Assembly (NCBI GenBank): GCA_034440575.1
Contig: JAOTOL010001616.1
Location: forward strand, 2,296,501-2,360,500
Reading direction: 5' to 3'
DNA length: 64,000 nt
From: Imbricaverruca yamaguchii
Lineage: Eukaryota; Arthropoda; Thecostraca; Neoverrucidae
In this document: positions 49,798 through 62,680 of the stretch, one piece after another
How positions within the stretch are numbered: position 1 is the first letter of the stretch
Layout: every line of letters begins with the position of its first letter
Made by a program: the position numbers and the translations under genes
The notes under the pieces: model-generated
Told to the model about the DNA's origin: nothing
Database searches by the model: none
The model's input: the letters and a program-made list of their open reading frames with translations, nothing else

Positions 49798-50930
49798 TTT
49801 CCCCGCATGTGGGGGACGATCCCCGCAGGAAAATGGCTGTGTGGGACGCGTCCGCCACGTACTGCACGGTGACGACGACGTTGGATTTGGCGATGGAGGG
49901 GTGGATGGGGGTGAGGCAGTGTTCAACCAGCAAGATCAGCTTAGCGCGTGCGCAAGAAGAAGCATGCTTGGAACTGCAAAGTAAAGAACAGGATATATCT
50001 ACTAGTGCTGATCTTGCGATGTCGTAATGGCATTCATATTAGGCGTTCTCGGTAGTTTCCGCGATCAAGTATACCGCGGCTTGTATACCATCAAGAAGAC
50101 ATTTCTTCCGTGTGTGTGTGCCCAGTGCAGTATTCTAGGTTTCCAGCCACGTGCATCGCACCATGTATCTTCGAGCATTGGAGCCATCCCAATCATTTTG
50201 ATTAAATTGCATCCCTGGTTAGGAGATTATGCGCATGTTCGTGTTCAAGAAAGTTATTCAGCAGAACAATATAAACTAAAATAAATGCCTAATATAATTA
50301 TTCCGTATTTTCCCAGTGTTCGGTTCAGTTCCCATTCCTGGTATTTCGTGTGACATCATTCATTCAGCCTCCATTGGATTGTATTTCAATCAGCGCTATT
50401 CCAGATTAGAAATGGTGTAGAAAAGGTTAGAAATGCTGTAAAGTTAAGGCGCCGGCTCCACTGATACTGGCAGTCGGGGAGGGAGGAGGGGTATCTAAGG
50501 CCTAGCTATTTCCCTCCCTCCTCCAGCCCTCCCCCATCCCAGCCCTAAGGATGAAGAGCTAGTGAAATATTTGGTAGACGTCAAAATTGACAATGTATCA
50601 GAACGGTTGATTGCTCTCCCCTAATGCAATCCCACCCCACGCTACAGCCAGTTCCCTTTCATACATTATGTCCCGCAAGTTAGTCATATGATTAATGAGC
50701 CCGGTTAATGCAATATATTAAGTTGATTTTAACTGGTAGTGATGTACTTTGGTGGCGTGCTGGAAGCTACGGTTTTGGCTGCTAAAATTATAAATCGGAG
50801 CTCTTCACTCCGTTACGAAAACCCAACAAATAGCTGGAAACGAAGCCCGAGGTAGAAAAGAGACACGGAGCGTAACTTTTAATTGAAAGAGCGTTGTCTT
50901 ATATTGTTTGTACGGAAAGAAATTAGATAT
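49798..50930. other. Unassigned sequence
   Basis: Unique; a CCCTCC/GGGAGG-rich patch at 50470-50540. No domain in any frame. Confidence 0.4.
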
Positions 50931-50932
50931 TA

Positions 50933-51377
50933 ACCCTCGTCGTTTATCTGGTCAGATCCTCACAACCCGTCTCGGGGAGGGGGTGGATAGTAACCCCCTC
51001 TAAAATACAAACAAAGCGCCGCACGAAAACGAAAGAGGAGTCATCGGAAAGTGCTCGACTAGCAGGGTCCTGATCCACCCCCAAAATAATTTCTTCCCAA
51101 AAGTGATGTCACCAGGGGGGGCTAGATTTTTAGGACTTTTCACGGCTTACATTATATTTTTGGCTTTGGGGAGTTCATCTTGGGGGATATATGAGAAGAA
51201 GAAAAAAATTTGGAAAGAGAAAAGGACAGCGAAATCGACCAGTGCCATGCATTTTTTACCACCAAAATAAAATCTTCGTGCACCGTTCGTCCGCTATCCG
51301 CGAAAACCCTTAGGGGGGCGGTTGAAGACCCCACCCCCACCCCACCCCCCACACCCACCCCCCGAGACGGGACAGGT
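50933..51377 (+). mobile_element. TAACCC-ended MITE, copy 2 (internally deleted)
   Basis: A 445-bp copy of the 41606 element, flanked by TTAA on the left (50930-50933 in the TTAA reading) and TTAC on the right. It keeps both ends, including CCCCCTCTAAAATACAAAC, GTGATGTCACC and GAAAAGGACAGCGAAATCGA. It then jumps to the right subterminal CCGTTCGTCCGC and CGCGAAAACCCT, so about 350-400 bp of the middle are missing. Confidence 0.8.
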
Positions 51378-53024
51378 TACGCAGACACACGGCGCAAACC
51401 CCAGGTGTGCAAAACTGGCTCGGGACAGGTTCGGAAAGGTCATGTCATGCATCGACACGCGATGCGCGGATACGTGTGTGCTGAATGTGGACGGTACCAC
51501 GGTCATATCACTAAGCACGCGCCACCGGCACGGGAACACTCGGCAATCTTGCGCGGCCGAGGTGGCACCAAAAGGTGGAGTCCTATCACGCCTTTGGAGA
51601 GCTGGGGCTCTTTCAATGTTTGCCCGAGGCCAAAACAAAATTAGTTGATGATGGGACCGTATGGATTAGCGCTTCTATTTTGCTTAGGTCGTCTCGTTTG
51701 ATCTTGATAACCTCTCTCTCTCTCTCCGACGTTATTTATCAAAGTTCCGCCCGAGCTATCACCGTCACGCCGTGACTGAAACTAAGACTGGAAGTGGTGC
51801 CACTGGGAATATCTCGCTTGACTGCGAGATGACAGCAGGGTATTACGAAAATGTGAACGCGCGGCGCGGCCTTTCGAAGAGATGCTAGAGGTAGTTGATT
51901 ACTTTGACGCGCTACCATCACAGAACTACATTAATTCCAGCCTCTGCAGGCTTCCAGGCCTCGAGATTGCTGCGAGGTGGCAGGCCCGCTGAAGCACGCC
52001 GCTGGTAGGTAAATGCAAGGCTTCCGCTGGCAAGATCAGAAGGCTGGCCCAGCAAATCACCGCCCTTCGATAGGTGGCTGGGATGGCTTCGAGGAAGCAA
52101 ATTGCGAGCGTGTATGGTTCGCCTGGAGAAAACCCCGGTCAGAAAAATACCTACATTTAGTATATACGGACATTGAGTGTGAATAACATGGCCTGTCCCT
52201 TTCATGAAAAGTAATAACAATTCTTTCAGAGGTGTGCATGCTGACGTTCCACAATATTGAATTCAGCCCTCCCTTTCCTTTACCGCCCCCGATCTTAATT
52301 CCGGTGTGCTTTGGACTACTGTTCGTAGAGGCTGGCGCCGACCTCTAACTCACTAAGTGCCTAAGAATGGGTGTTGTGTTCAAACGCCGAACTGGCAACC
52401 TCCGCGAACCGAGACGGGTGCGTCGTGTTGGTACGGTAGCTAGAGGCAGCAACTCCGTAACCCAGATAAACAGTAAATGTCAAATCGTGCCGCTTATGCT
52501 TGGCAGATAATTACGCCACACAGACATGTTGTATCTCACGATCTCCGCAACCGTGGTGCTATTCATAAAGTGTGACGTCGAAAAGCTCTGCAGATTTGGA
52601 CAACTAACATTCGTCGGGTCTGCAATGACATTTGAATGCAAAAATTATGAACAAACCGTCCTCTTGATGGACAGAGGCCTCTGTGCTCACAATTAGATCC
52701 GCCAGTGATCGAGGACAAAATGAGAGGTAGACAACACCTCAGATAAAAAATATGGAAAAGTATGGGCTCTTTCCGGAACTTACCCCTTTATAAACCTCCC
52801 ATGGCATACTCAATCATATCTCGCCTGTGGTTCCTACACTTGTAGTTTCCCTTTCTAGGTATATTCGACGTCGACTCCAAACTTGAGGCGCATCGCACGA
52901 AAAGTAGCCAATATTTCCCCCGTTAGTCATCCGTTCGAATCACCCACGGATTCTAAGCTCCCATCTAAAGTAGATGTCCTCCTCGGCTTTTCTTCATAAA
53001 TCAGGTGGGAAAATTACCCAGGCG
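51378..53024. other. Unassigned sequence
   Basis: A short CTCTCTC tract at 51713-51727. The phrase TAGATCCGCCAGTGATC at 52688 matches the recurrent CTGGCGGATC motif. Overlapping frames up to 144 codons have no domain. Confidence 0.4.
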
Positions 53025-53335
53025 AAAGGCCGCTGATATTGTCGCCGGAGAAGCATCAGTGTTTTGGAAGATAGCGAGAATTTCGATTATGAATCACACC
53101 GCCGGCTGCCAAAAGCTCCTAAAGCCGCATCGGACGTCGTGCAACTCGCGGAAGAACAAAAGGAAAATGGTATCATTCCTCGCTACCCAACGAAGCGAGG
53201 GGCAACACGTACGGGATACCGCACGTGGCGACCACATGAGTGTCGTCCAGATCGAGCCGAGGAATGGTCGGGTCAGGGGTCCAGATCGAGCCTGCCAATG
53301 CCGAGGACGGCGCTACTGATGCCGCTCTCCAGCCG
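53025..53335 (+). other. Unrecognised open segment, possibly a decayed coding fragment
   Basis: One frame is open from a TGA at about 53031 to 53363. Its composition resembles real protein (ENFDYESHRRLPKAPK and DVVQLAEEQKENG), in contrast to the low-complexity frames nearby. A second frame from 53005 is also open, so a frameshifted gene remnant is possible. It abuts the 30-bp array. No family is recognised. Confidence 0.2.
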
Positions 53336-53417
53336 TGTCTCACCGCTGACCAGTGGCCGGTGACACCGACGACACCTGACTGTCATCGACCAGTGACGCG
53401 GCCACGCTTAACGACGC

Positions 53418-54222
53418 CCTGGTGCAGTGGTACAGCCAGTCCCTGGCGCTGGTGCACTGGTACGGCCAGGCGCCGACCCTGGTGCAGTGGTACAGCCAGT
53501 CCCTGGCGCTGGTGCACTGGTACGGCCAGCCGCTGACCCTGGTGCAGTGGTACAGCCGGTCCCTGGCGCTGGTGCACTGGTGCGACCAGTCGCTGACCTT
53601 GGTGCACTGGTACGGCCAGTCGCTGACCCTGGTGCGGTGGTGCAGCCGGTCCCTGGCGCTGGTGCACTGGTACGGCCAGTCGCTGACCTTGGTGCACTGG
53701 TACGGCCAGTCGCCGACCCTGGTGCGGTGGTGCAGCCGGTCCCTGGCGCTGGTGCACTGGTGCGACCAGTCGCTGACCTTGGTGCACTGGTACGGCCAGC
53801 CGCTGACCCTGGTGCAGTGGTACAGCCGGTCCCTGGCGCTGGTGCACTGGTGCGACCAGTCGCTGACCTTGGTGCACTGGTACGGCCAGTCGCCGACCCT
53901 GGTGCGGTGGTGCAGCCGGTCCCTGGCGCTGGTGCACTGGTGCGACCAGTCGCTGACCTTGGTGCACTGGTACGGCCAGTCGCCGACCCTGGTGCGGTGG
54001 TGCAGCCGGTCCCTGGCGCTGGTGCACTGGTGCGACCAGTCGCTGACCTTGGTGCACTGGTACGGCCAGCCGCTGACCCTGGTGCAGTGGTACAGCCAGT
54101 CCCTGGCGCTGGTGCACTGGTACGGCCAGTCGCTGACCCTGGTGCGGTGGTACAGCCATTCCCTGGCGCTGGTGCACTGGTACGGCCAGTCGCTGACCCT
54201 GGTGCGGTGGTGCAGCCGGTCG
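53418..54222. repeat. 30-bp minisatellite with 90-bp higher-order units
   Basis: About 27 units of 30 bp (CTGGTGCACTGGTACGGCCA plus GTCGCTGACC). From 53641 on, three variants (GCAGCCGGTCC, GCGACCAGTCG, ACGGCCAGTCGCC) recur in fixed order as a 90-bp unit, with one disruption. Period 30 keeps frames open on both strands (264-302 codons); they are not genes. Confidence 0.96.
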
Positions 54223-54280
54223 TTCTGACGCGAGACGAACATCAGCACCGGTTGGTCTTGCAGACCGTTGCGCGGTGTTG

Positions 54281-54545
54281 GCGGTGCTGCCGCGATGCCC
54301 CGCGCCGCGTGTGACCTCAGGCCACTGCCGCGATGCCCCGCGCCGCGTGTGACCTCAGGCCACTGCCGCGATGCCCCGCGCCGCGTGTGACCTCAGGCCA
54401 CTGCCGCGATGCCCCGCGCCGCGTGTGACCTCAGGCCACTGCCGCGATGCCCCGCGCCGCGTGTGACCTCAGGCCACTGCCGCGATGCCCCGCGCCGCGT
54501 GTGACCTCAGGCCACTGCCGCGATGCCCCGCGCCGCGCGTGTGAC
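54281..54545. repeat. 38-bp minisatellite
   Basis: Nearly perfect units of CTGCCGCGATGCCCCGCGCC plus GCGTGTGACCTCAGGCCA, about six and a half copies. High identity suggests recent expansion or conversion. Confidence 0.96.
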
Positions 54546-57091
54546 CTCGGGCGGCTGCCGGCGTCCCACGAAGCCCAGCCCTGCTGAACAGGGCACGTGC
54601 GAATATGCAAAGTCGCGCGTGTTTCAAACAAATCAGCGGCCGGCGTCGATGAGTTGAGCGCTGCTGCTGTCGCTTACATGCTAACCTGTCATTCATGCAA
54701 TGCCGGTGCGCCATAGATCGATTGATTTATGTTTTGATAGACTGCCCGACGGAAGTCATTTAAATGCCAGTTGTAAGCTGATTATGCCTAAGCACTGGTT
54801 CTCGTGGTGCCTTGATGTGATGTATTGCACGTTTATAGTTGCATGTCCTGATTCCATCCAGGCATTCACCGTGGGGCACCCCATTTGGCGGGGTATGTAC
54901 AGCAATTTGACGGGATAGGTACTACCAATTGACCGGGTATGTACACCATGATCACGAAATTGCTGCTTGACACCCAAACTTGATGGAAAATCTCAGAACC
55001 TGGTGCCAAAAAGTGGTTGTAGGACATCAAAACATCTGAGCAAGTCCGAAGTTAAGATTCTTTCTTTTAGTGGATATTCGCGCACTTTGCCGATGTTGCA
55101 ACGTGAAAGCTAATGGTCTCCATAGCATGCACGCCACACTAGTTAGGATTGCTGAGGCTGCTGAATTAGCTACTTGGCGAAAGTGGGTACAAATTCGGGT
55201 CGACGATGGTACAGGATTTCCACTGATAACCTACAGCGACGATCAAGCTTCCTTTCTGCTTAGCACTACTCGAGGTAAGAGCATGGGAGTCATTGTTTTA
55301 TATTAAAGTGATGTTGTAGGCTCAACACCTCTTCAGGAAAGTTGTGTGCAATTCCAGACCACTTTTTTGTGACTTTTTGTGACTTTTTTAAAAACTTTTT
55401 GCGCCGTTATCTGAAGTGCTTTGGCGAACCTTCGCCAGGATCCTGCACTCCTACTTGCATTTCTTGAGCAACCTGTTTTTGTACATAGGTATGTATTCCT
55501 GGCATTCATGCTACTTCTCTATTGACACTGAAAACTGAAAATGTTCTCTTACGCTTCGCAGAAGCGGACCAAGTAGGGAGAGATTGCGGTATCAGGATCA
55601 CTTTGGGAGGACCTGTGGCCATACGCGGGATCATGGACAGCTCAGGGAGCCAACATTGCTTTCAGGCAGAAAGGGGGCGGTCGGCAGTCAGAATGCCCCC
55701 GCCCCCCCCCCTGTTCGTCACTTTCTGTCCTGAGATAGAAAACGTGGTTCATATGAAGGTCAGAAGAGCCGCTGGGAAGGTCAGATAGGCTCCTGAGACC
55801 GACGGAGGGGCCCAGAGAAGGTCAGGATCCTTGAGATTTTAGGGCGGTTCATTTGGAGGTCAGAGGGGCCCTGACAATCTTAAGGGACACTAATACCAAC
55901 TTAGGAATCACGTAATGGTCGGCGAGGTCTCTGAAACTGACAGAGTGGGCCAGGGGAGATCTCTAACCGTGAGGGAAATTGGACAAGATCTAAAAAATCG
56001 TGCAACGGTGCGTTTCTGGGCCCGAGATTTCATTCGACGCCCTCCATTTGAATAGCCCTGTGTTACTGAATTGTCAAACTACGTTTGCTACCGTGTACGG
56101 ATAGCCTGAATGGCCTCGACCAACAAAAGTGACCTTAACGGTGACTGAAAACTGTATTATTTTTGTAAAGAAAGCTTTTTTGAGTGAATAGTTTTGAGAT
56201 GATTTTCTGTGAATCCCCTTGGACCCCACCTCAGGTGGTTGCACCACCTGGACACTCAGCTAGTAGTCCCATGAGTCCTCCGAGTGAATCTAGGGGGGGG
56301 ACGTCCATGTTTAGGAGCATGGATGATGCGTCAATGAGGACGATGGAAGGGGGAGAGGCGTACCCGAGGCCGTAAAATGTATCACCTTGTATATTGCGCT
56401 ACATGCAAGAAATTCAACAAGAAAATCGGCTTCTCCCACCCCGCTCCGCCCAAAATTCGTGGCAGCACCAATTATTGGAATCTAGCACGAGTTCATTTTC
56501 TGGTGCAAAGTCATCTGCGACTAACCTAAAAATATCAACACACGCTCAATGGAGCAAGCATTGCCATTGTGTGCAGGTTGAAAGGCTATGCAACTTCCAG
56601 CGGTGTATCTAGAGCTACCATATCACAAGCCCCCTCTGATCTTTTTCACACGTTCTCACATCTTCCGATGGCCATTCACCCAGCGGCACAGCAGACGGGC
56701 TTGGAAACGCGCCAGCAGGCTCTCTACTGCGGATGTGCTGCCACCTATACACTGCTGAGGGATTTGCCTATAGTAGATGGCGCTTGTATCGTCATGTTGA
56801 ACGATGCAAAATTGTTGTTACTAGTCTCATTTGACGTCATCACGGACTGGGACCGCCGACCATAGCGTAGACCGGTCTTCCTTCATAGACGATTTGAACT
56901 AGATCAGAACAGACACACGAACACAGGTGGCTTGAGCTAGGCACCAAAGAAGAGTACGAAAGAGATGTGAATGTCTGCTAGTTCTCGTCAGGATTGACTT
57001 GCAACTCCACCTGAAAATGCAACCTTGATCTGACCAGCCATCTGATCATTGCGTGCCTGCTTCCACTTCAACGGCTTCAATCTGCAGCCAC
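54546..57091. other. Unassigned sequence
   Basis: A GTGACTTTTT triplication at 55367-55390 and an AAGGTCAG-rich stretch at 55750-55870 that may be a degenerate repeat. Frames up to 98 codons have no recognised domain. Confidence 0.4.
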
Positions 57092-57340
57092 CAGCTGATT
57101 ACCGTCCGATCGCTAGCTGATTGCCATAGGATCGCCAGCTGATTGCCATCCGATCACCAGCTGATTGCCATTCGATCACCAGCTGATTACGAACTCACCA
57201 CAATTGGATCGGCACTCCAATACAACAGCACATGTTCAAGCCAGCTGTTTGCCATTTGATCATCAGCTGATCGCCATCTAACCCGTCACGCCCGATCGTC
57301 AGCTGACTCGTTGCACTCGATCGTCAGCTGGGCGGCGGAC
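57092..57340. repeat. 22-23 bp CAGCTGATTGCCATCCGAT repeat
   Basis: Five regular units to 57200, each with a CAGCTG palindrome. Dispersed further copies (GATCGTCAGCTGA) occur to 57340. Confidence 0.85.
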
Positions 57341-57414
57341 AGCGGCGCCAGATAGAGCGCTGACGTCACCCGGCCGCCCGGCCGACGTCAGCCATCGCCC
57401 GGGAGTCTGCTCTG
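57341..57414. other. Short GC-rich link
   Basis: CpG-rich sequence between two arrays with nothing else visible. Confidence 0.3.
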
Positions 57415-58265
57415 CTGTACCTACTCCCGGCTAGCCAGTACAGCCGTACCTACTCCCGGCTAGCCAGTACAGCTGTACCTACTCCCGGCTAGCCAGTACA
57501 GCCGTACCTACTCCCGGCTAGCCAGTACAGCTGTACCTACTCCCGGCTAGCCAGTACAGCCGTACCTACTCCCGGCTAGGCAGTACAGCCGTACCTACTC
57601 CCGGCTAGCCAGTACAGCTGTACTTACTCCCGGCTAGCCAGTACAGCCGTACCTACTCCCGGCTAGCCAGTACGGCTGTACTTACTCCCGGTTAGCCAGT
57701 ACGGCTGTACTTACTCCCGGCTAGCCAGTACAGCCGTACCTACTCCCGGCTAGCCAGTACAGCCGTACCTACTCCCGGCTAGCCAGTACGGCTGTACTTA
57801 CTCCCGGCTAGCCAGTACGGCTGTACTTACTCCCGGCTAGCCAGTACAGTTGTACGTACTCCCGGCTAGCCAGTACAGTTGTACGTACTCCCGGCTAGCC
57901 AGTACAGCCGTACCTACTCCCGGCTAGCCAGTACGGCTGTACTTACTCGCGGCTAGCCAGTACGGCTGTACCTACTCCCGGCTAGCCAGTACAGCCGTAC
58001 CTACTCCAGGCTAGCCAGTGCAGCTGTACCTACTCCCGGATAGCCAGTACAGCTGTACCTACTCCAGGCTAGCCAGTACAGCTGTACCTACTCCAGGCTA
58101 GCCAGTACAGCTGTACCTACTCCAGGCTAGCCAGTACGGCTGTACCTACTCCCGGCTAGCCAGTACAGCCGTACTTACTCCCGGCTAGCCAGTACAGCCG
58201 TACTTACTCCCGGCTAGCCAGTACAGCCGTACCTACTCCCGGCTAGCCAGTACGGCTGTACTTAC
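57415..58265. repeat. 29-bp minisatellite (GCTAGC unit)
   Basis: About 29 units of TACCTACTCCCGGCTAGCCA plus GTACAGCCG, each with GCTAGC and a near-palindromic GTACAGCCGTAC or GTACAGCTGTAC junction. Variants include TACTTACTCCC and CTCCAGG. Confidence 0.97.
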
Positions 58266-58365
58266 TCGCGGCCAGCCGGCCACGGTCCGCGTATGGCGCG
58301 GCGCAGGCCCGGCGATCCAGTCCCCCGCGACCCACTCCCGGCTGTGTCTGGGTCAGACGGCGCGG

Positions 58366-58830
58366 GTGCAAGGTCCGGATACCAGACGGTGTGGGTACAA
58401 GGTCCGGATACCAGACGGCGCGGGTGCAAGGTCTGGATACCAGACGGTGTGGGTACAAGGTCCGGATACCAGACGGTGTGGGTACAAGGTCCGGATACCA
58501 GACGGTGTGGGTACAAGGTCCGGATACCAGACGGCGCGGGTGCAAGGTCTGGATACCAGACGGTGTGGGTACAAGATCCGGATACCAGACGGCGCGGGTG
58601 CAAGGTCCGGATACCAGACGGTGTGGGTACACGGCCCAGATGTCAGACCATGTGAGTACACGGTCCAGATATCCGACTACAGGTACACTGCCCAGATATC
58701 AGACCATGCATGTACACGGCCCAGATATCGGACCATGCAGGTATATGGTCCGGATATCAGACCATGCAGGTACACGGTCTAGGTATCGGCCCATGCAGGT
58801 GCACTGTCCAGATATCAGACGGGGTTGCAA
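58366..58830. repeat. 29-bp minisatellite (CCGGATACCAGACGG unit) with a diverged right half
   Basis: Nine to ten well-conserved units to about 58635 (GTCCGGATACCAGACGG plus TGTGGGTACAAG or CGCGGGTGCAAG). About seven diverged units follow, of type CCCAGATATCAGACCATGCA, at the same period. The 102-153 codon frames are by-products. Confidence 0.95.
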
Positions 58831-61768
58831 CCCGGTCCAGATCAAAATTTAACCTGCTCTGGACGTCTCTGAATAGCTATGTGGTCCCACGTTGAGGAGC
58901 CAAATGCAAAAGTGACCATCCCATGCAGGACGGATGATAGTCAGACGATGCTATCGCATATGTTTTAACACACTCGCGTTTTTTTTAAATGTAGCAACAT
59001 AATGTGGTGCGGCCGTGGTGTATTTTTGGATTTTGCTGTAATATAATTTAGTGGTAGGTTTGAAATATCGATGGAATAATTAATTCCCTAACCATTTGCC
59101 TATGTATGTGCTGATTATGAACAAGACCACGGCAAGAAGGCGCAGAGCGATTGGCAGACCCGGATCTACTTTTCGGGGTTGTTGATTCGGGTCCGTTGCG
59201 ATTTGTGGGGACCTCAATGTATTTACATAGGGTTCCAGATGCAATTTTGTGTACCGCCTATTGTTAGTTTCGGTGTTCCAGGGAAACTTTGAGGGTTTCG
59301 GTGACAATTTATTGTGGCCGAGGCTGAAATTTTTCTGGCCGAGGCGCGATTACATCTTCGAGGCTCCGACTCCAGCTATCAGGGCCCGATGGGAATTTGC
59401 TGTGCTCGACGAAGTTTTTTTTGGGACCTTCTCTGAATTTGTTTGAGCCCAGGATTTTTTCCTACTCAAGTACGTTCGTTTTTCGGGGCCGTACGCGATT
59501 TTTGAAGGCATCCGGTGTCTTCAAAAATGTTTGGCTAGTCATTCATGTCATGCGGCCTGGCTCTCTTCGTCCACTCCTCCGTGGTGCGCGTAAAAGCCTG
59601 TGTCATGTCTTTGTGCATGCATTTTTGCATGCCAAAACACGGGCTTGTTTTGTCTTGACTTGTCTGAAGGGGCGCCATATCTTTGGACGGGGACCACTGC
59701 GAAAATACTTAGAGGCGTGCGAACAGCTATGCATGAAGATACATGACAGTTGCCAAACATGCACAGAAACATTTCTCATTTGAGCCTGTCTCGATGCTTT
59801 GGCTTGAGCGTAAACATAAACTTGCTTTTATTTTTTCTTCTTGACAAAAATTCGCCACTCGAAGGAAACATAACCTCCGCTCTCAAATTTTTTTTTCTTC
59901 ACTTCTCCATTGAAACTCCGATTAGGTGGGATTTTTTACTTCACAAGGTGGGATTTCGCGGCACTAGGTGGGACGCAACCCACCTAGCTAACGTATTAGA
60001 AGAGACTGCCGTGAGGCTACCCGCAGGTTGTGAATTGCCGGGGGCGAACAGTACGCTCATGCGCTTCATTTACGAGTCCAGCCCCCGGCAAAGGCGTTTC
60101 ATTGAATTCCGGGTCCCGGCGTCCCGTTTCGACCACCGGCACCATCTGACATTTCCGAGCGCGAAATCATTGATTACCTATCAATACGTCCATTGATTTT
60201 CGGGCGCGGCGGCGGAAATTGGCCTGACGGGGGCAGCGCGGCGCGCCCGACACACTGCCAGAGAGTGTACCCGGCGAGGCGAACGGCCGCGTCCAAGGGC
60301 GGACGCCACAGAGCGCGAGCGGCCGGCGGCCGTGGTGCGGGTTCCCGGCGCGGTCGTCGGCTGGGCGGCGGTGCGTCCCGAGATCGGCGCCGGTGCGGTT
60401 GCCGAAGCCGCCGCCGGCTGGCGCGCGCGCGCGAGACTGCGGGGCCGATGCAGGTCCATGCCCGGCCGGCCGTTGTGGGTATAGGTTTAGTGCGTGGTGT
60501 GAACGACTGCATGACTAGATCTATACTCATCAATGGAGGGCCGCGTGCGTCTGCGGCCGGTCGGAAGTGGTGCGGCGCGGTGCGGTGAGTGCCGGTGCGA
60601 TCCCCCGCGACCCGCCCCGCCGGGAACGGCACGACTCGTCGGTTACCGGAGCGCTGCGGCCCGGTCATCAGAAGCGATCGAGAAGTGACGAAGATGCGCT
60701 GCCCGGTGGTGTTTCGTGTGGTGTTGCGCGCTACACTTGTTCAGGACGTTCTTGTTGGACGCATTGCGGGTTCTGCGTAGGACTGTGTTGAATTTTGTTG
60801 TAAATATGTGCGCGCACTCGTCGAGGTCAGACTTCTGCGACACGAACGCGTAGTCTGAGAATGTTTTGTCTGGCTAAGCATTACAAGCAGCTGTGATATC
60901 TATTGTGTGTACGGCAGTCGTTAGCGGCGACATCTGCTGGCGTCCATCCTGCGTGTGGGGCGTCATTGTTCAGTGCGTAGTGTCTGCGTAGGGTCCACGG
61001 ACGTCATGCGGGCTCCTCGAACAAGCGGACTGCATCTCATTTTGCACTCTAGATTGTAGCTCATGTGCGCTAAATAACTAGTCGGTTTGCCCTTAAACGC
61101 AGGCAATCAACGCGACTGGTTGTAACTCGATGCAATATACTAACGTTTGAATGTCTTGTTCATAATTATTTCGAGTACCGATGTATCCGTTGCCATCTGC
61201 CGTACTTTGCCTTTCTTAGCGGAACACTATTACCGCTGGACGACTGTATGGTGAATTATCGACCAGTGGTATGGCTAGACACCGTCAAATGCATTGCTGA
61301 CAATATTTTGATTTGTTTGTTTCTCATGTAGATAATAACTTCCTGGGTATGATACATTTTTCATGGATCGTGATAAATTTATCTGCAGTATTTGCTGGTG
61401 CTTACTCTACTGTGTTGCGTGATCGGATGGCGCCTCGTCACTTTCCGGCTGACTGTGGGTCCGTCTGTTTCCTTCTGCTCAGCTGGCTGGTAACGCGTCC
61501 GTTTTGTGCGGCCATTGTTCTCGGAATCCGTTGCGGCCGGCGGGCCGGGTCTTTGTTCTGCACGCGACTTCGGCCGGGGGTCAGCGGCCGTCACGTGGTT
61601 ACGGTCAGACGCACCGGCACGGGGCCGATAGTAATGTCGTGTCACCAGTCACCACAGATGCCAGCCGGCCATATCTGTATGCTCATTAGCCGACTTGACG
61701 CAGTGTGTGAAGGGTGGGCTAAAAGTGTATGAAGGGTGGGCTGAAGGACGGGTTGAAGGCGCGGCTTT
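58831..61768. other. Unassigned sequence with a CpG-rich block
   Basis: 58831-60180 is mixed and includes three AGGTGGGA phrases at 59928-59970. 60190-60680 is strongly GC/CpG-rich with overlapping frames (131-164 codons) on both strands, as expected of GC-rich DNA. 60680-61768 is unique; a 139-codon frame (61313-61732) has no domain. Confidence 0.4.
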
Positions 61769-61770
61769 TA

Positions 61771-62586
61771 ACCCGTCCCGTCTCGGGGGTCTTCAAACGC
61801 ACCCCCTCCCCCTCAGGTTTTTCGCGGCTAGCGGACGAACGGCGCGCGGCGCGCCCAAATTTGGCATACCTTTTCCTACATTAATTCGACATGCTGATTC
61901 AAAAACCTTAGGTCAGGTCATCTAGGGTCAACGAGTTAGTCAAGGTCAACTGAGGTCACTTCAGAAGAAGTTCAACCAGTCGTCACGCTTTAAGGGATAC
62001 AGATATTTTAATGAAACTGTCAGCATTTGCTTATCTTTAGGGATTCAACAAAACATATGAGTGGAATTTTTCTTCCCTTTTTTCGTTTTTGACTACATAA
62101 ATTTTGTATATTTGCCAAATGGCAGTTCAAATACGGGGTTCTGGCTAAAGTAGGATTTTTTATTAGGGCAACTAGGCTCCCAACAATGTTTCTTGGTCTG
62201 CTGGAAAATTAAAAGAATTGGAAAAGGAAAATTAAAGAACTCAAAATTTTGAAATTTCCAAAAAAAAAATTGGGCGGCAAAAAAATATAGCCTTGGTCGA
62301 TTTCGCTGTCCTTTTCTCATTCCAAATAGATTTCGTTTTTTCATATATCCCCAAAATGGACTCCCTAGAGTTAAAAACAATGTAAGTCGTGAAAATCTAG
62401 CGCCCCTTGTGACGTCACTTTTGGGGGCAATTGTTTTGGAGGGTGGACCCGGACCCTACTCGTTGAGCGCTTTCCGATGACGCCTCTTTCGTTTTCTCGT
62501 GCGATGCTTAGTTTGGATTTTAGAGGGGGGTCTTCAGCCTCCCCCGAGACGGGGTGGGAGGATTTGACCGGAAAGACGGCGTGGGT
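61771..62586 (-). mobile_element. TAACCC-ended MITE, copy 3 (inverted)
   Basis: An 816-bp copy of the 41606 element in reverse orientation. The plus-strand ends are TTAA|CCCGTCCC and GTGGG|TTAG. Shared internal phrases include TCTAGGGTCAACGAGTTA, GTGACGTCACTTTTGG, GAGCGCTTTCCGATGACGCC and GTTTGGATTTTAGAGGGG. Non-coding; the 95-codon minus-strand frame is in the AT-rich middle and is not a gene. Confidence 0.82.
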
Positions 62587-62680
62587 TAGCCATCAGTGTG
62601 CGTATAATATGTATGTATATATATATATGTACATATATATATATATATACTAAATTTTGTTTCCATGTATCAATCCTGCT

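Noticed and set aside
49028..49984. Long open frames on both strands (249-341 codons)
   Set aside because: They are by-products of the 21-bp tandem array; each shows only seven-residue repeats and the opposite strand is equally open.
52930..52945. Isolated box B-like GTTCGAATC
   Set aside because: No box A at suitable distance and no tail.
53340..54314. Four overlapping frames of 264-302 codons
   Set aside because: By-products of the 30-bp array; period divisible by three keeps frames open on both strands.
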